Assembly: GCA_030267965.1 (NCBI GenBank)
Contig: BRYA01000342.1
Span: 1 to 64,000 of the forward strand
Direction of reading: 5' to 3'
Length of the DNA: 64,000 nt
DNA from: Triparma columacea
Taxonomy: Eukaryota > Sar > Bolidophyceae > Parmales > Triparmaceae
Shown: positions 21,803-31,783 of the stretch, piece by piece
Layout: each line of letters starts with the position of its first letter
How positions within the stretch are numbered: the stretch's first letter is position 1
The notes under the pieces: generated by a model
The model's database searches: none
What the model saw: only the letters and a program-made list of their open reading frames with translations
What the model was told of the DNA's origin: nothing
Program-made: the position numbers and the translations under genes

Positions 21803-22855
21803 CTACGCTGCCTTTTCCGCTCCCCCTCCTTGCCCCCCTACCCTTAGTTCCTGGTCTCCCCCCCCTTTCCTGATCCTTTCCTCCCTCTTTTTCTCCATCT
21901 CCTCTCTCTCCTTCGCCTCTCTCTCCAGTCTTTCCTTCTCCAGTGTTTTCTTCCCCTTCCCCCTATACTTCCTGGGTGCATTAGGGTCTCTCGGTTTCTT
22001 CTTTTCCCCCTTCTTCTTCCCTCCCTGTTCCTCCTCTTCCTTCGCCGTCATCGGTAGTAGTTCAGGGTCAATCCATACGTTCGGGTGTCTCTTCTCCAGC
22101 ATGTCCCCCTCCTTGAACTCAACACCCTTGGGGACCCTACCGTAGTCGTCCATCCAGGACTCGTAGGGAACCTCGTGCTCGATCACCTCCTCGATTACCT
22201 TGTTGAGACCTGCCGGCTGCTTCTTCTTGGGTTTCTTCTTCTTCTTCTTATCGTCCTCCAATTTGGTCGTAATAATCCCCAGCAGCATATCCTCCACATC
22301 GCTAACCTCACTCGCTTCAAAGTTCCCCTTGTTAACCCTAACGTTCTCGAACCTCCTGTGAACCACGGCGCCGCAGGGGGGGGATACACCGTCAGACATG
22401 TAACTCCAGAACTCACCCTCACGAACTATCTCATCAACCTCATCGTCACCAACAACCAAACACTGCCCTACCTCAGCTACCTTTACATACGTAGACCTAT
22501 CATTAGTTTTATGAAGCTCAACAACCGTCGGTAGATTCTTCAACCTAGCCGGGAACCTCCTTAACCCATAAGTCTCCCCGGTCTTCTCTAACCTCTTAAC
22601 GCTAACCCAACTAAGCAAATCTATCTCCTCCTGACTCCTAATCCTAAACGGCATATAAAACCACCAGCACTCACTACCACACCCAACCCTCTGGTGAGCG
22701 ACACAACCACCAAGACCAAGGTATTGGAGGTGGAGTGAATTTTGGGGGTGTAGAGTTGGGGGGGGGGTATGGGAGGATAGGAGGGAGGACATGTTGGAGG
22801 CTAAATCCGGGGGTAAACGAAGAAGGAGAGGGGGGGGAGCGTTTAAGGTGTTCAT
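21803..22855 (-). CDS. TAF7: TFIID subunit TAF7
   Basis: A single exon of 350 aa. The N-terminal half carries the TAFII55 fold: LLLRLPPDLASNM, then LQYLGLGG, and after an insert ARLKNLPTVVELHKTNDRS followed by VKVAEVGQCLVVGDD. A later DGVSPPCGAVVHRRFE matches the DGVTPPMxxxRxRRF segment of TAF7. TAF7 is a TFIID subunit that contacts TAF1 and restrains its activity until initiation. The C-terminal third is Lys/Glu-rich and includes a KKPRDPNAPRKYR stretch resembling the start of an HMG box, without a complete box. The insert between GLGG and the PTVVE motif (about 50 residues) is long. A second Met follows at residue 22, but the first is needed for the LRLPP strand. Confidence 0.88.
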   Translation of the reverse strand: MNTLNAPPPLLLRLPPDLASNMSSLLSSHTPPPTLHPQNSLHLQYLGLGGCVAHQRVGCGSECWWFYMPFRIRSQEEIDLLSWVSVKRLEKTGETYGLRRFPARLKNLPTVVELHKTNDRSTYVKVAEVGQCLVVGDDEVDEIVREGEFWSYMSDGVSPPCGAVVHRRFENVRVNKGNFEASEVSDVEDMLLGIITTKLEDDKKKKKKPKKKQPAGLNKVIEEVIEHEVPYESWMDDYGRVPKGVEFKEGDMLEKRHPNVWIDPELLPMTAKEEEEQGGKKKGEKKKPRDPNAPRKYRGKGKKTLEKERLEREAKEREEMEKKREERIRKGGGDQELRVGGQGGGAEKAA

Positions 22856-23758
22856 TTCTTTAAGGAGGGGTGGGGGGGGAGAGGGCTTTGAGACGGAGGG
22901 ACGTTGAAGGGGGGGAGAGGTTGGGGGTAAGGTTTGCGGGAGATTTGTCGGGGTTTGGGGTGGTGGTTTTTTGGGCTGTTTTGTAGGTGTTACAGTGTTT
23001 TGGTGTAGTTAGTGATTAGTTGGTGTACAATATTGGGTCTGTGTGGTATTTTGAGTGGATGAAATGTTTGTAAATGATGAGAAAATGGATAAAGTATGTA
23101 TATGTTGTTTTTCTCCCATTTCGTCCCCCTTTATTCCACTTTCTCCTCAGTCTTTTTTGCTTGGTATGTAGCATGTATCGTATGTTTGTTGATTTGTGTG
23201 TGTGTATGTTGTACATTTGTGCGTGTTTGAGTTAGTAATAGTAGAGTTAGAGGATAGTAAGCCATAAATTAGTCGAACGAGGAGTGAGCCCGCTCGTGAT
23301 TTGCCTGAAGCTATTTATTCCCAATCACAACCCTTATTCATCTCTTATTGTTCACTTTTATGCTCGTCACCGTGACGTTATTGTACACATGCAAATAATC
23401 CCCGTATCATCAGGTCCAAACACATAAAACAAACATGATCAAACATCGTTGCCAAACCTTGCTAAACCTTTACCCCCTGTGCATTACCCCTACCTTACCT
23501 AGTGTATTGTCAGGATTAAATTGGGTTAAAGAGGATATAATCAGAGAGCATAAGATATTCACAGAGATACATATTTATAGATAGCCTAGATAGAGACAGA
23601 GACAGACAAGAGAAAGCAAGAGAAAGAGAGACAGGGACAGCCAGACAGACAGACAGCCAGACAGCCAGACAGCCAAACTGAGATACTGAGGTATATCCCA
23701 CACACACCACCACCTACACACACACACACACACACACCACCCACACCCACCTACCTAA
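22856..23758. other. Divergent intergenic region, TAF7/SPT5
   Basis: No gene found in these 900 bp. The TAF7 side has G-rich homopurine blocks (22860-22960). The middle (about 23000-23520) is more AT-rich, with T-rich runs. The SPT5 side has GACA/GCCA microsatellite and a CA run just upstream of the start codon. A short minus-strand frame at 23016-23216 is Lys/Tyr/His-rich and not convincing. Confidence 0.6.
23587..23738. repeat. Microsatellites upstream of SPT5
   Basis: Imperfect GACA and CAGACAGC repeats run from about 23587 to 23675, then a (CA)n block at about 23715-23738. Both lie within 175 bp of the SPT5 start codon and probably fall in its promoter or 5' UTR. Confidence 0.85.
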
Positions 23759-26700
23759 ATGGCATCCAATCAACTGTTTGATGCCTCCGATAGTGACGAA
23801 GATATAGCCCAAAAACAACAACAGCAGATTAGTACAACAACAACATCACAAACAAATCTAGGCTTAAGCTCTGACGATGAGAGCGACGATGATAATAACA
23901 ACAATAATAATAGCAAAAAAAGGTCCAGAGAACAACTGGAAGGAGACAAGAAAAAGAGAAAAGTCATGACCTTCATGGACGACGAGGCAGAAGCCGAGGA
24001 TGAAGGAGACGAGAAGGAGTACACCGCCGAGCAAATCGCAGCCGAGCAGATGGACGACGACGCCAAGCGCCTCATGAAGGAGCAGGACAGGCGTCGTCAG
24101 AACACCGCCATGCTCGGTCGTGAGACGAACGTCGTAGAGACCGCCGCCGCCATCGAGGCCCGCTACCGCCAGCAAGCCAAGTACACCACGGTAGAGTCAG
24201 GGTACGGGGAGGGCGACGAGGACGGGTACAACATGCAGGGGGTCAACCAGCAGGCGTTCATGCCAAGCGTTAAGGACCCGAAGATGTGGGCGTTCAAGTG
24301 CATCCCGGGGAAGGAGGAGGAGCTCTGCATCCAAATAATGAACAAGGCCATCGCACTAGCAGGGCAGGGGGAGGACATCGGGATTACCGGGGCCTGCGCA
24401 GGCAAGACCAAAGGGCGAGTCTACGTAGAGGGGTTCTCCGAGCCACACCTAATGCAGGCGGTGGCAGGGATCAGGATGCTCATGGTTTACACCATGACCA
24501 TCGTACCCATCAACGACATGACCGCAATAATGGGCGTCAGAAGCAAACGGAAACCCGTCAAGAAGGGGCAGTGGGTTCGATGCACGAGGGGACACTTTAA
24601 GGGGGACCTGGCGAGGGTGGAGGAAGTACTGGAGGACGGCATGAAGTGCGTGGTTAAGGCGGTCCCGAGACTCGACCTTACGCTACACCAACTCAGCGCG
24701 GAACAGGTGAGACGCCGAAGGCGCAGAGTTAAAGTTGGGTTAAAGGGTTAGGGAATGTGGGGGGGAGTGGGGGGGGGAGTGTGGGGGAAGGGAAGGGAAT
24801 TGAAACCACCATACACACACACGAGTATACATATATGCATATATATATATATATATAACGGACGCTATTTGATTATCTAATCCCTGCCTCCCCACCCCCC
24901 ATCCCCCAAACCCACTCAGGCCAAGATCCGCAGGAAGACCGTGCGCCCAGCCAAGAAGTTCTTCAACGCCCAGGACGTCACCCAGATGGGCGGGTACGTT
25001 GGAAGCGGAAGGATGTCCTCCTCCTTCGAGAACTACAGCACTTACGAGGGCAACTTTTACGACTCTGAGGGCTACATGGTCAAGGAGATGAAGGTCGGGA
25101 ACACGGTCGTGGCGTGCACGGAGGACACGGCACCGACGCTCGAGGAGCTACAGGAGTTCAGGAAGAGGGACGCGGTGGGAGAGGACGGGGAGGAGGGCAG
25201 GGAAGAGAACGACCAGAGCCTACTGGACGAACTCTCCGAACTACAGAAGGACTTCAACTCGTCCACGGCATCCAAGAAGGCGAACCACGGGATACTGCTT
25301 GGGGACACCGTCAAAGTCGTGGAGGGGGACCTCATCGGCATGATGGGAAAGGTCATATTCATCGACGATACTACCGTCAAGATCTCACCCTCCTCGGACC
25401 TAGGAATCGGCGACGTGGAGTTCCTCGTCGACCAGGTCAGGAAACACCTGGAGGTCGGAAAGCACGTGCGCGTGGTCGACGGCCGCTACGTTGACGAGAC
25501 GGGAGTCATCGTCGCCGTTGAGGTTTTTGAGGGAGAGGCAACGGCCATCCTCCTTACAGACCTAACGGCCAAGGAAATCTCTGTCAGGGTCAGCCAGCTT
25601 CAGGAGTCGGCGGACGTCTCGACGGGGCAGGAGAAACTCCACGGGTACGAACTGTACGACCTCGTCGCCCTAAGCGGTGGGGGAAGCGTGAACGAGGTCG
25701 GAGTTATCGTCAGGGTCGGCAAGGAGGAGTTCAGCGTAATGACCAACCAGGGTCCCAGGGACGTCAGGCCCGAGGAGCTTCGTGGTAAGCGGAACAGCTC
25801 GTCCATGAGGGCTGTGGCCCTGGACGTCGGGGGGGTCCAGATAAGGGTCGGTGACAGCGTGAACGTTATCGACGGCCAGCACAAGAACAAGTCAGCCACC
25901 ATCAAACACATACACAAGGCACAGCTATTCCTACACTCGCAACAGAAGGTGGACAACGGGGGGATATTCATCGCAAGGGCGAGGACCTGCAGCCTCCTAG
26001 CGGGGACGAGGGCGGGGGGCAACAAGGCCCAGGCCGCGACGTCCGTTAAGTTCGGGGGCAGGAGGAGGCCGACCGCAGGAGACGACAGCATGATGACCAA
26101 GACAGTAAGAGTCCAACAAGGGCAGTGGAAGGGGTATGTGGGGATTGTAGTCAACGCGACGGACACTCATGTCATGGTGGAACTACACAGCAGGCTTAAG
26201 AAGGTCAACGTACTCAGGAACAAGGTCATCATCGTAGGGGACAAGTGGGGGAAGAGGGACCAGGACGAGAAGAACGTCGCCGCCGCTGCCATGAACGCCA
26301 ACTCACAGGGACTCACACCCTTCATGGGATCCATGACACCGCAACTGGGAGGGATGACACCCATGAACCCGGGAGGACTTACCCCAGGAGGGGGGGGGGG
26401 AATGACGCCCCTGAATGCGACGCACTATGGGGACGGGGACGACGAGGAGAACGTCTGGATCCCCGGTGGCCTCGACGGCGCCACCCCAACCACTGCCAAC
26501 TCCACACCTTTGAGTGCATTGGAGAACGGTAGCGCAAGCGCTGGGTGGACGCCAACAAGCGGGAACATGAGCGACAACAACACCCCAGGCTGGACCCCGC
26601 AAACAGACATGACACCTAACTCCGAAATCTCAACCCCAACGGGGGACGCTACTCCTACAACCCACGACAGCAGTACTGCGTACACACCGGTAAGCATGAG

Positions 26701-27064
26701 TTCCGTGACGCCGGTTAGCACACCGGGACAGGAAGGGGAGAACGCGTGGTTTATTGAAAGGGTTCACGTCAAGTTACAGGGGAAGGAGGAGTCGTATGTG
26801 CTTGTAGGTGTCAACACTTTAACCAACACAGCGAGAGCTGTAGGAGAAGAGACGGGGCTGGAGAAAGTTGTTAGAGTTGATGAAGTTGTGGAAAGGACGG
26901 AACCTATCACGAACGACAGGGTATTGGTATTCCAGGGTGCGATGACGGGGAGCGAGGGGGACCTGGTATGCATTGATGGGAATGACGCGATATTTAGGAC
27001 GGAAGATGGACAGTTTAAAATTGTCGATGTTAAAGATGTCGCCAAAATTGGGACAGCCAATTAA
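23759..27064 (+). CDS. SPT5: Transcription elongation factor SPT5
   Basis: Exons 23759-24706 and 24920-27064 give 1030 aa. The N-terminus is acidic and Gln/Asn-rich. An NGN domain starts near residue 173 (DPKMWAFKCIPGKEEEL, then KGRVYVEGFSEPHLMQAV) and pairs with SPT4. A series of KOW domains follows, beginning KKGQWVRCTRGHFKGD. At about 774-860 is a C-terminal repeat region of TP-x-x-G-[SM]-TP type (TPFMGSMTP, GGMTPMNPGG) and Thr/Pro-rich sequence, the usual target of CDK9-type kinases. A last KOW-like domain ends the protein. SPT4-SPT5 binds elongating RNA polymerase II. The intron falls just after the first KOW domain. Length and domain order fit SPT5 well. Confidence 0.95.
24829..24857. 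repeat. TA/TATA microsatellite in the SPT5 intron
   Basis: An alternating TA run, interrupted by TGCA, lies in the 213-bp SPT5 intron. It is conspicuous against the GC-rich exons; no function is evident. Confidence 0.8.
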
Positions 27065-27489
27065 GGGAGGGAAGAATTGGGGGAGGGGGGGATTGAAGGA
27101 AAGAAAAGAAAGAGAGAAAAAAAAGAAAAGAAAAGAAAAGAAAAACATGAAGGGAGGGAGGAAGTCGGGCGCAGAGAGAGAGTTGTGGGTAAAAGATAAC
27201 GGGATTGGGGTTTTTCGAGAGAGATTAAAAAAGAGGGGAGTAAGGGGGGAAGAAATGAGGATGGGGGGGATTATAATACGCCACAAGCTATGGCGATAAA
27301 AAAGCCAAACAAAAATATGGAAGCACTTTTACTAATGATGAAGAGGTAGAATTTCTTTGAAAGTGGTGATCTACGAAGTGACACACGAAAAGAACACCAA
27401 GGCAATTTCATAACTCTCACACTTGTACCTAACCTAAACCTACTGTACATACTTCTTGTTGGACCGACGACGACGACAACGACGGAAAA
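27065..27489. other. Tail-to-tail intergenic region, SPT5/DHCR7
   Basis: From 27065 to about 27290 the + strand is almost pure purine (GGGA, GAAA, AAAAG repeats around 27110-27145). The rest is mixed sequence. It must contain the 3' UTR and polyadenylation signals of both convergent genes. No gene was seen. Confidence 0.6.
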
Positions 27490-29677
27490 CTAGATTAGAC
27501 CTGGGATTATCTTGTACTACGATTATAAATATGAAGCGAACGACGAAGGGGTTTGCGCCGGTGTTAAGGTTATGAACAAAGTTGCCTTTTTCTTCTTCTT
27601 GTCTCGTAGATTTCGTCTATTTTCCCCGTCCCTCTTTACTAACCTTGACAGTCTCCTCGTACTTCTCCCAGTCCTTCCCGTACTTCTTCCTGCACCTATC
27701 GTCGTCCCTGAAGGACCTGTCTACTAGTAGGATAGTTAGGAAAATTACGTAGAAATATGGAACGAACATACCATTACCGTTGAAACCTGCGGGGGAAGAC
27801 CAGAAGAATGAAGAAAGGATCTCGAAGCTACGGGGAGGAGGGGGGGCAGGTGTTTAGCGAGATGACTGCAGTGAAAGGGGCGAAAAGTGTTTCTGGATGT
27901 GTCCATCGCGGGAACGTGGAAGGGACAAAACACTCACCTGTAACCAACGTGCTTGGCAACACCCCACCAGCCGCTCGTCAGCAGCAGGTTCTACGATTTG
28001 AAGGTGGGGGGGGGGAGGGTTGGTTATTCATAAAGATGTTTCGGCCCACCCCACCCCCCCGCCGCTTCTCTCCAATCTTTCTCACCTCCCTCGTCTTCCC
28101 CTCCCTAGTCTTGTACGATGCCCTTATGAAGGTCGGGGGCTTCAAGTTTATAACGCACTCCCCCCCCGTGCGTCTGAAGAGCGCGCGCTGGTAATCCGCG
28201 TCGTAGTTTAGGTATATCGAAGCGTAACCCAGCAGGAAGATGAGCAGGGCAGAGGCGGGGGACAGGTCGGGGGAGTGGACGGAGAGGTAGTAACTGCTGC
28301 TGGTGTAGACGCAGGGGACCCAGACGAGACAACCCCAGCATAGGTAGTAGCCGGCGCGGTCAACCTGAAGGGGTGCAGGGGGGTTGAGGTGAGATGCGAG
28401 AAGCGGGAAGGTTGGAAAGCAAGCAGCCCTCCTTATGACACCTTCTCCTCCACTCTCACCTGGATGTCCATAGAACACATGTAGCCCATCTCCCAGTGGA
28501 AGAACTTGGTCACGTAAACGATCTGGAGGGCGGCGTTCACGAACATCGCGAGGGGCATGGAGCCAGTTGCATTCATGGAAGCACGAGCGAAGGAGATCAC
28601 GCCTACCGCCCAGAACATCATCCCGAGCCTAAGGCGAGCCAAAGCGTCACGGCACGCGGGGGGGGGGGTTGGGTGGATGAGTCGGCGAATTTGCGGGGGT
28701 CTCGCAAAAAAATGTTGTCGGCAAAACGGACTCCTTTTTGGCTCTCGCTTGTAGTTCCGCGCCTCACCTGCAATTCGTCATGAGCTTGACGTCCCAACCG
28801 AGGATGTTTGGGTAAAGATCAAGGCCCCAGTAGAAGTCGAGGACCGCGCCTCCGTTCGTGCCGCTGTCGGTAGTGGTTGGAGAGCTGCGGCCTTTGAAGT
28901 AAAGGTAGAAACAGAGGAGGAGAGCGAGGAGGTTCAGACTGCTGAGAATCTCACCGAACTCCTCGTGCACCCTGCTGAGGCTGAACCCCCCGGTGGAGTC
29001 GAGGCAGAGGGCGGTGAGGAGGGTGATGATGTAGCAGGACATGCCATTGGCTTTGTAGACGGGGGTGTTGCCTTGAGGAGTCACGGGCCCGTGGGAGGGG
29101 GGACCGGGGATGAAACGGGTTAGTATGAGCTGGAAGGCCGTGAAGGACAGAATCATGCGGAGGGCAGAGGGAGAGAAAGGAGTTGGAATTGCGCTTAGGG
29201 TTGAGCTTAGGGCTGCGCTTAGGATGGCGACATAGGAGGAAGATGAAAGAGAAGAGGAGAAGAAGATGGAGCTAACATGGCGGAGAAAGAGAGTAAGAGA
29301 ACCGGAGAAGTGGAGAGTAATGTGTTGTAGAATTAGGACAAATGGAGGCGTAAAAGTCATGAGAATGAGGGGTCCTAGTGTCTCACGACCTTAGGTTGTG
29401 ATATCAGTTGGACGTTGATGATGGTATGAAATGTTAGATGGAATGTTAGTGTAGATTGTGCATAATACGTGCCAGGTTCACAAAAGTGCTTTCAAAAATG
29501 CTTCATTTCACGGTGCTCGATGTCTCATCTTTTGTCCTCAAATTTCAGCCAATAACACAACCTACGAGCACACTCACCTGGAAGGAAGCCGACGCCACTT
29601 TCCCAGTCTTGTTTGGCCTCCTCCTTGAAGTTCACCCTCGTGGCACCCCTCTTTTCTACGCTCCTGCTCCTTGTCAT
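27490..29677 (-). CDS. DHCR7: 7-dehydrocholesterol reductase
   Basis: Seven exons (29677-29578, 29389-28768, 28628-28460, 28364-28086, 27990-27938, 27827-27644, 27516-27490) give 477 aa with every phase closing; human DHCR7 is 475 aa. Family marks in order: LGPLILM near the start; GNTPVYKANGMSCY; DFYWGLDLYPNILGWDVKL; WEMGYMCSMDI; a long aromatic membrane region; FRRTGGECVI; the sterol-reductase motif LLLTSGWWGVAKHVGY; FVPYFYVIFLTILL; RDDDRCRKKYGKDWEKY; and the ending YKIIPGLI. This ER-membrane enzyme reduces the delta-7 bond of sterols with NADPH. The PGLI ending and RRTGG segment favour DHCR7 over C14 reductase. The last exon is only 27 nt. It is divergent from the small basic frame, 103 bp away. 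Confidence 0.93.
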
Positions 29678-29780
29678 CTTTTTTGGGCAAATTTTTGGGG
29701 TTCTAGAGGAATCATGAAAAAAGTGGAGTGGCTGTTTTTCTCCTACCCTCCTCTCATTATAACCGTCAAGATAATAATCT

Positions 29781-30131
29781 ATGGGAAGATCAAAATCTAG
29801 TAAGAGGTCAGGTGCGGCACATTCAGCCACGCCTGGCAGAGCAGAGCCGAGAGAACAGAAAAGATCCTACGGCAAGACTGATGAGAAGAAGGAGAAGATT
29901 GCCAGGGACAATGAAGCCATAGCGCGTAGTAAGCGGTAGTCAGAGAAGGTTACTGCAAAGGCTCAGAAGAAGGCACGCGCTGTCTTGAAGAAGTCAGAGA
30001 AGAAGTCAGAGAAGAAGTCAGAAATGTTGGGTGGTGGTTTGATGGGACTTGGAGGGTCAGGGAAGGCGAACACCAAAAAACGCGGGCCTAAGTGCGCGGG
30101 AACGGAATCGGAATGGGTGTTGTTTTGTTGA
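29781..30131 (+). pseudogene. Small Lys/Arg-rich protein frame with an internal TAG
   Basis: From ATG at 29781 a basic protein of 52 aa (MGRSKSSKRSG...) ends at TAG 29937-29939, but the same frame stays open to TGA at 30129-30131, giving 117 codons with one amber stop. Composition is continuous across the stop: Lys/Ser/Glu-rich, with three KKSE repeats (about 29985-30020), then a Gly/Leu turn (MLGGGLMGLGG) and a basic tail. That looks like one original protein. The TAG could be a real stop, a pseudogene mutation, a sequencing error, or a missed intron; I see no good splice pair around it. No family recognised. It could be nuclear or nucleolar from its charge. Confidence 0.4.
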
Positions 30132-30372
30132 CAGTGACAGATCGTTGACACCCCCAAAATGTTCAAAGGCAAGGCAGTAATAATTACACGCTAATAAATT
30201 ACGCTGATAAATTCATATCCTCGCCCAAGTTTTCACACCAACTCAATCCGCATCGAAAGGGGGGGCGAGATTCAACGGCGAGACGCGCACATTGAGAGAG
30301 GCCCTGAAATTAATTCGACGTGAGCCTCCCAGACGAGATCCAAAAGCAGAGAAATCTTTTTATTTCTTATCC

Positions 30373-31710
30373 ATGGATCACGTCGTCCAGGCGTTGATTC
30401 GTCGAACGTACCCCATCACTTACTATACAATTCTCGATATAGCTGAGTCGTGTAGTGCTTCAGTCGTTAAGAAGTGAGTTTTCTGCCACCATTCATTGAG
30501 GGCCTCGTTTTCTAAATCCATTACTTCATTTGTTTGTACGATTTTTGAATACGCGTCCGTATTTACGCGTTAATATGTTTGTTTTAAATCCCTACAGCTT
30601 CCCGTTTGACCCAACACCTCCCAAACCAACCCTCCCTGCCCCTCCTTCCAACGCAGGTCCTACCATGCCCTCTCCCTCCTCCATCATCCCGACCGCGCCC
30701 CCGCCTCCCCCATCCCCAACCCCTCCCCTGTTTCCTCGACGTCCTTCGTTCAAATCCACGAGGCTTATAAATGCCTCTCTGACCCCGTCTCTCGTTCAGC
30801 TTACGACAAGAACCTCGGAATCTACAGAGAGGCCCTAACCACCTCAACCTCCTCCTCCCCCGACGCCCCCGTAACAAGGTCCGAGCTCGACCGTTGGCAC
30901 GGTACAATATTCGACGTGTCCCTCGTATCCCCCGAGCTCTGTGAGATCGGCGAGGACACCGCACCCAACACAGCGCAGTGCTACGTGCACGAGTGCCAAA
31001 GATGCGGGGAGGAAACGGCATTCGAAGTTAAGGACGTGGGGGTGAGGGGTGAAAGGGCAGAGTGCTACGGGTGCGGGGTCCCGATATGGTGCGTCAGAGT
31101 AGTGGGCCAGGAGGAAGGTGAGAAGGTGGGGGAGAAGGTGGGGGGGAGAAGGAGGGGGAGAAGGAGGGGGAGAAGGAGGGGGAGAAAGGGGGGGGAGAAA
31201 GGGGGGGGGAGGGGGGTAGGGGGGGCATGACGGTGGTGCCTCACCCCCGTCAACAAACGCAAACCCTTTTCTCCCAATTCGCTTTCCCTTGTCGCAGTTA
31301 AAGAGGAGATGGCGGAGGACGTAGACATGCTGACGCTTCGTAACTGGGCTGTGTGCGGTGATGTTTTGAACCCAGCGAAAGCAGCCTCGTCCGTCGTGTC
31401 AACTCTTCAGGGCGGTGGCAAGACCGTCTACCTCGTTGACCCCCGGTCACCCGCCGGGTCGGGGCCTGGCACTTTCCAGGACTTGAAGGGGATCGGGGGG
31501 GGAATCGAAGCCTTGAACCTGTGCGTGAACTCGAAGCTGGGGTTGGGACTTATCAAACAAGCGAAGGAGATGGGCGTACGGCACGTCTTCGTGCAGCCTG
31601 GGGCTGGTAGTAAGGAGATTGAGGAGTTTGCGAAGGATAATGGGATGGCTTATAGGACTGGCTGTGTCATCGTCGAGATGACAGGTTCGCACTTTAATTC
31701 CCACCTTTAA
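30373..31710 (+). CDS. DPH4/DNAJC24-like J protein fused to a CoA-binding domain
   Basis: Exons 30373-30473, 30657-31117 and 31298-31710 give 324 aa. The N-terminus is a J domain (YYTILDIAESCSASVVKK, then SYHALSLLHHPDR with the HPD motif, then IHEAYKCLSDPVSRSAYD). Next is a CSL-type zinc finger with two C-x-x-C pairs (CQRCG and CYGCG). J plus CSL is the plan of DPH4 (DNAJC24), which helps make diphthamide on elongation factor 2. The last exon adds a Rossmann-like CoA-binding domain (RNWAVCGDVLNPAKA, YLVDPR, VRHVFVQPGAGSKEIEEFA), as in bacterial YccU-type proteins, and the splice is in frame. An upstream Met at 30292 is possible. An acceptor at about 30597 is attractive but destroys HPD, so I used the one at 30656. 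Confidence 0.8.
31118..31220 (+). repeat. Homopurine GGGAGAAGG repeat in an intron
   Basis: The intron between the zinc finger and the CoA-binding exon starts with about 100 bp of pure G/A, built from GGGGGAGAAGGA-like units with G runs up to eight or nine. Such G-rich RNA could form G-quadruplexes near the donor site; that is inference. Confidence 0.8.
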
Positions 31711-31783
31711 AAGATTTGCATGTTTCTATGTAATAAGCTCATATTTCTTTGAGTCATCTCATTCTATCCCTCTGTCCAAACAA

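Noticed and set aside
21786..22145. Plus-strand Pro/Ser/Phe-rich frame over TAF7
   Set aside because: It is the shadow of the Lys/Glu/Gly-rich TAF7 tail.
23016..23216. Minus-strand frame of 66 codons between TAF7 and SPT5
   Set aside because: Low-complexity Lys/His/Tyr/Thr product in an AT-rich spacer; no supporting features.
22856..23758. tRNA or other small RNA gene in the largest central spacer
   Set aside because: I looked for cloverleaf arms and box motifs by eye and saw none; a covariance-model search would be needed to exclude it fully.
30474..30597. Acceptor at about 30597 in the J-protein gene
   Set aside because: It is a good acceptor by sequence but gives a proline-rich product without HPD; the acceptor at 30656 restores an intact J domain.
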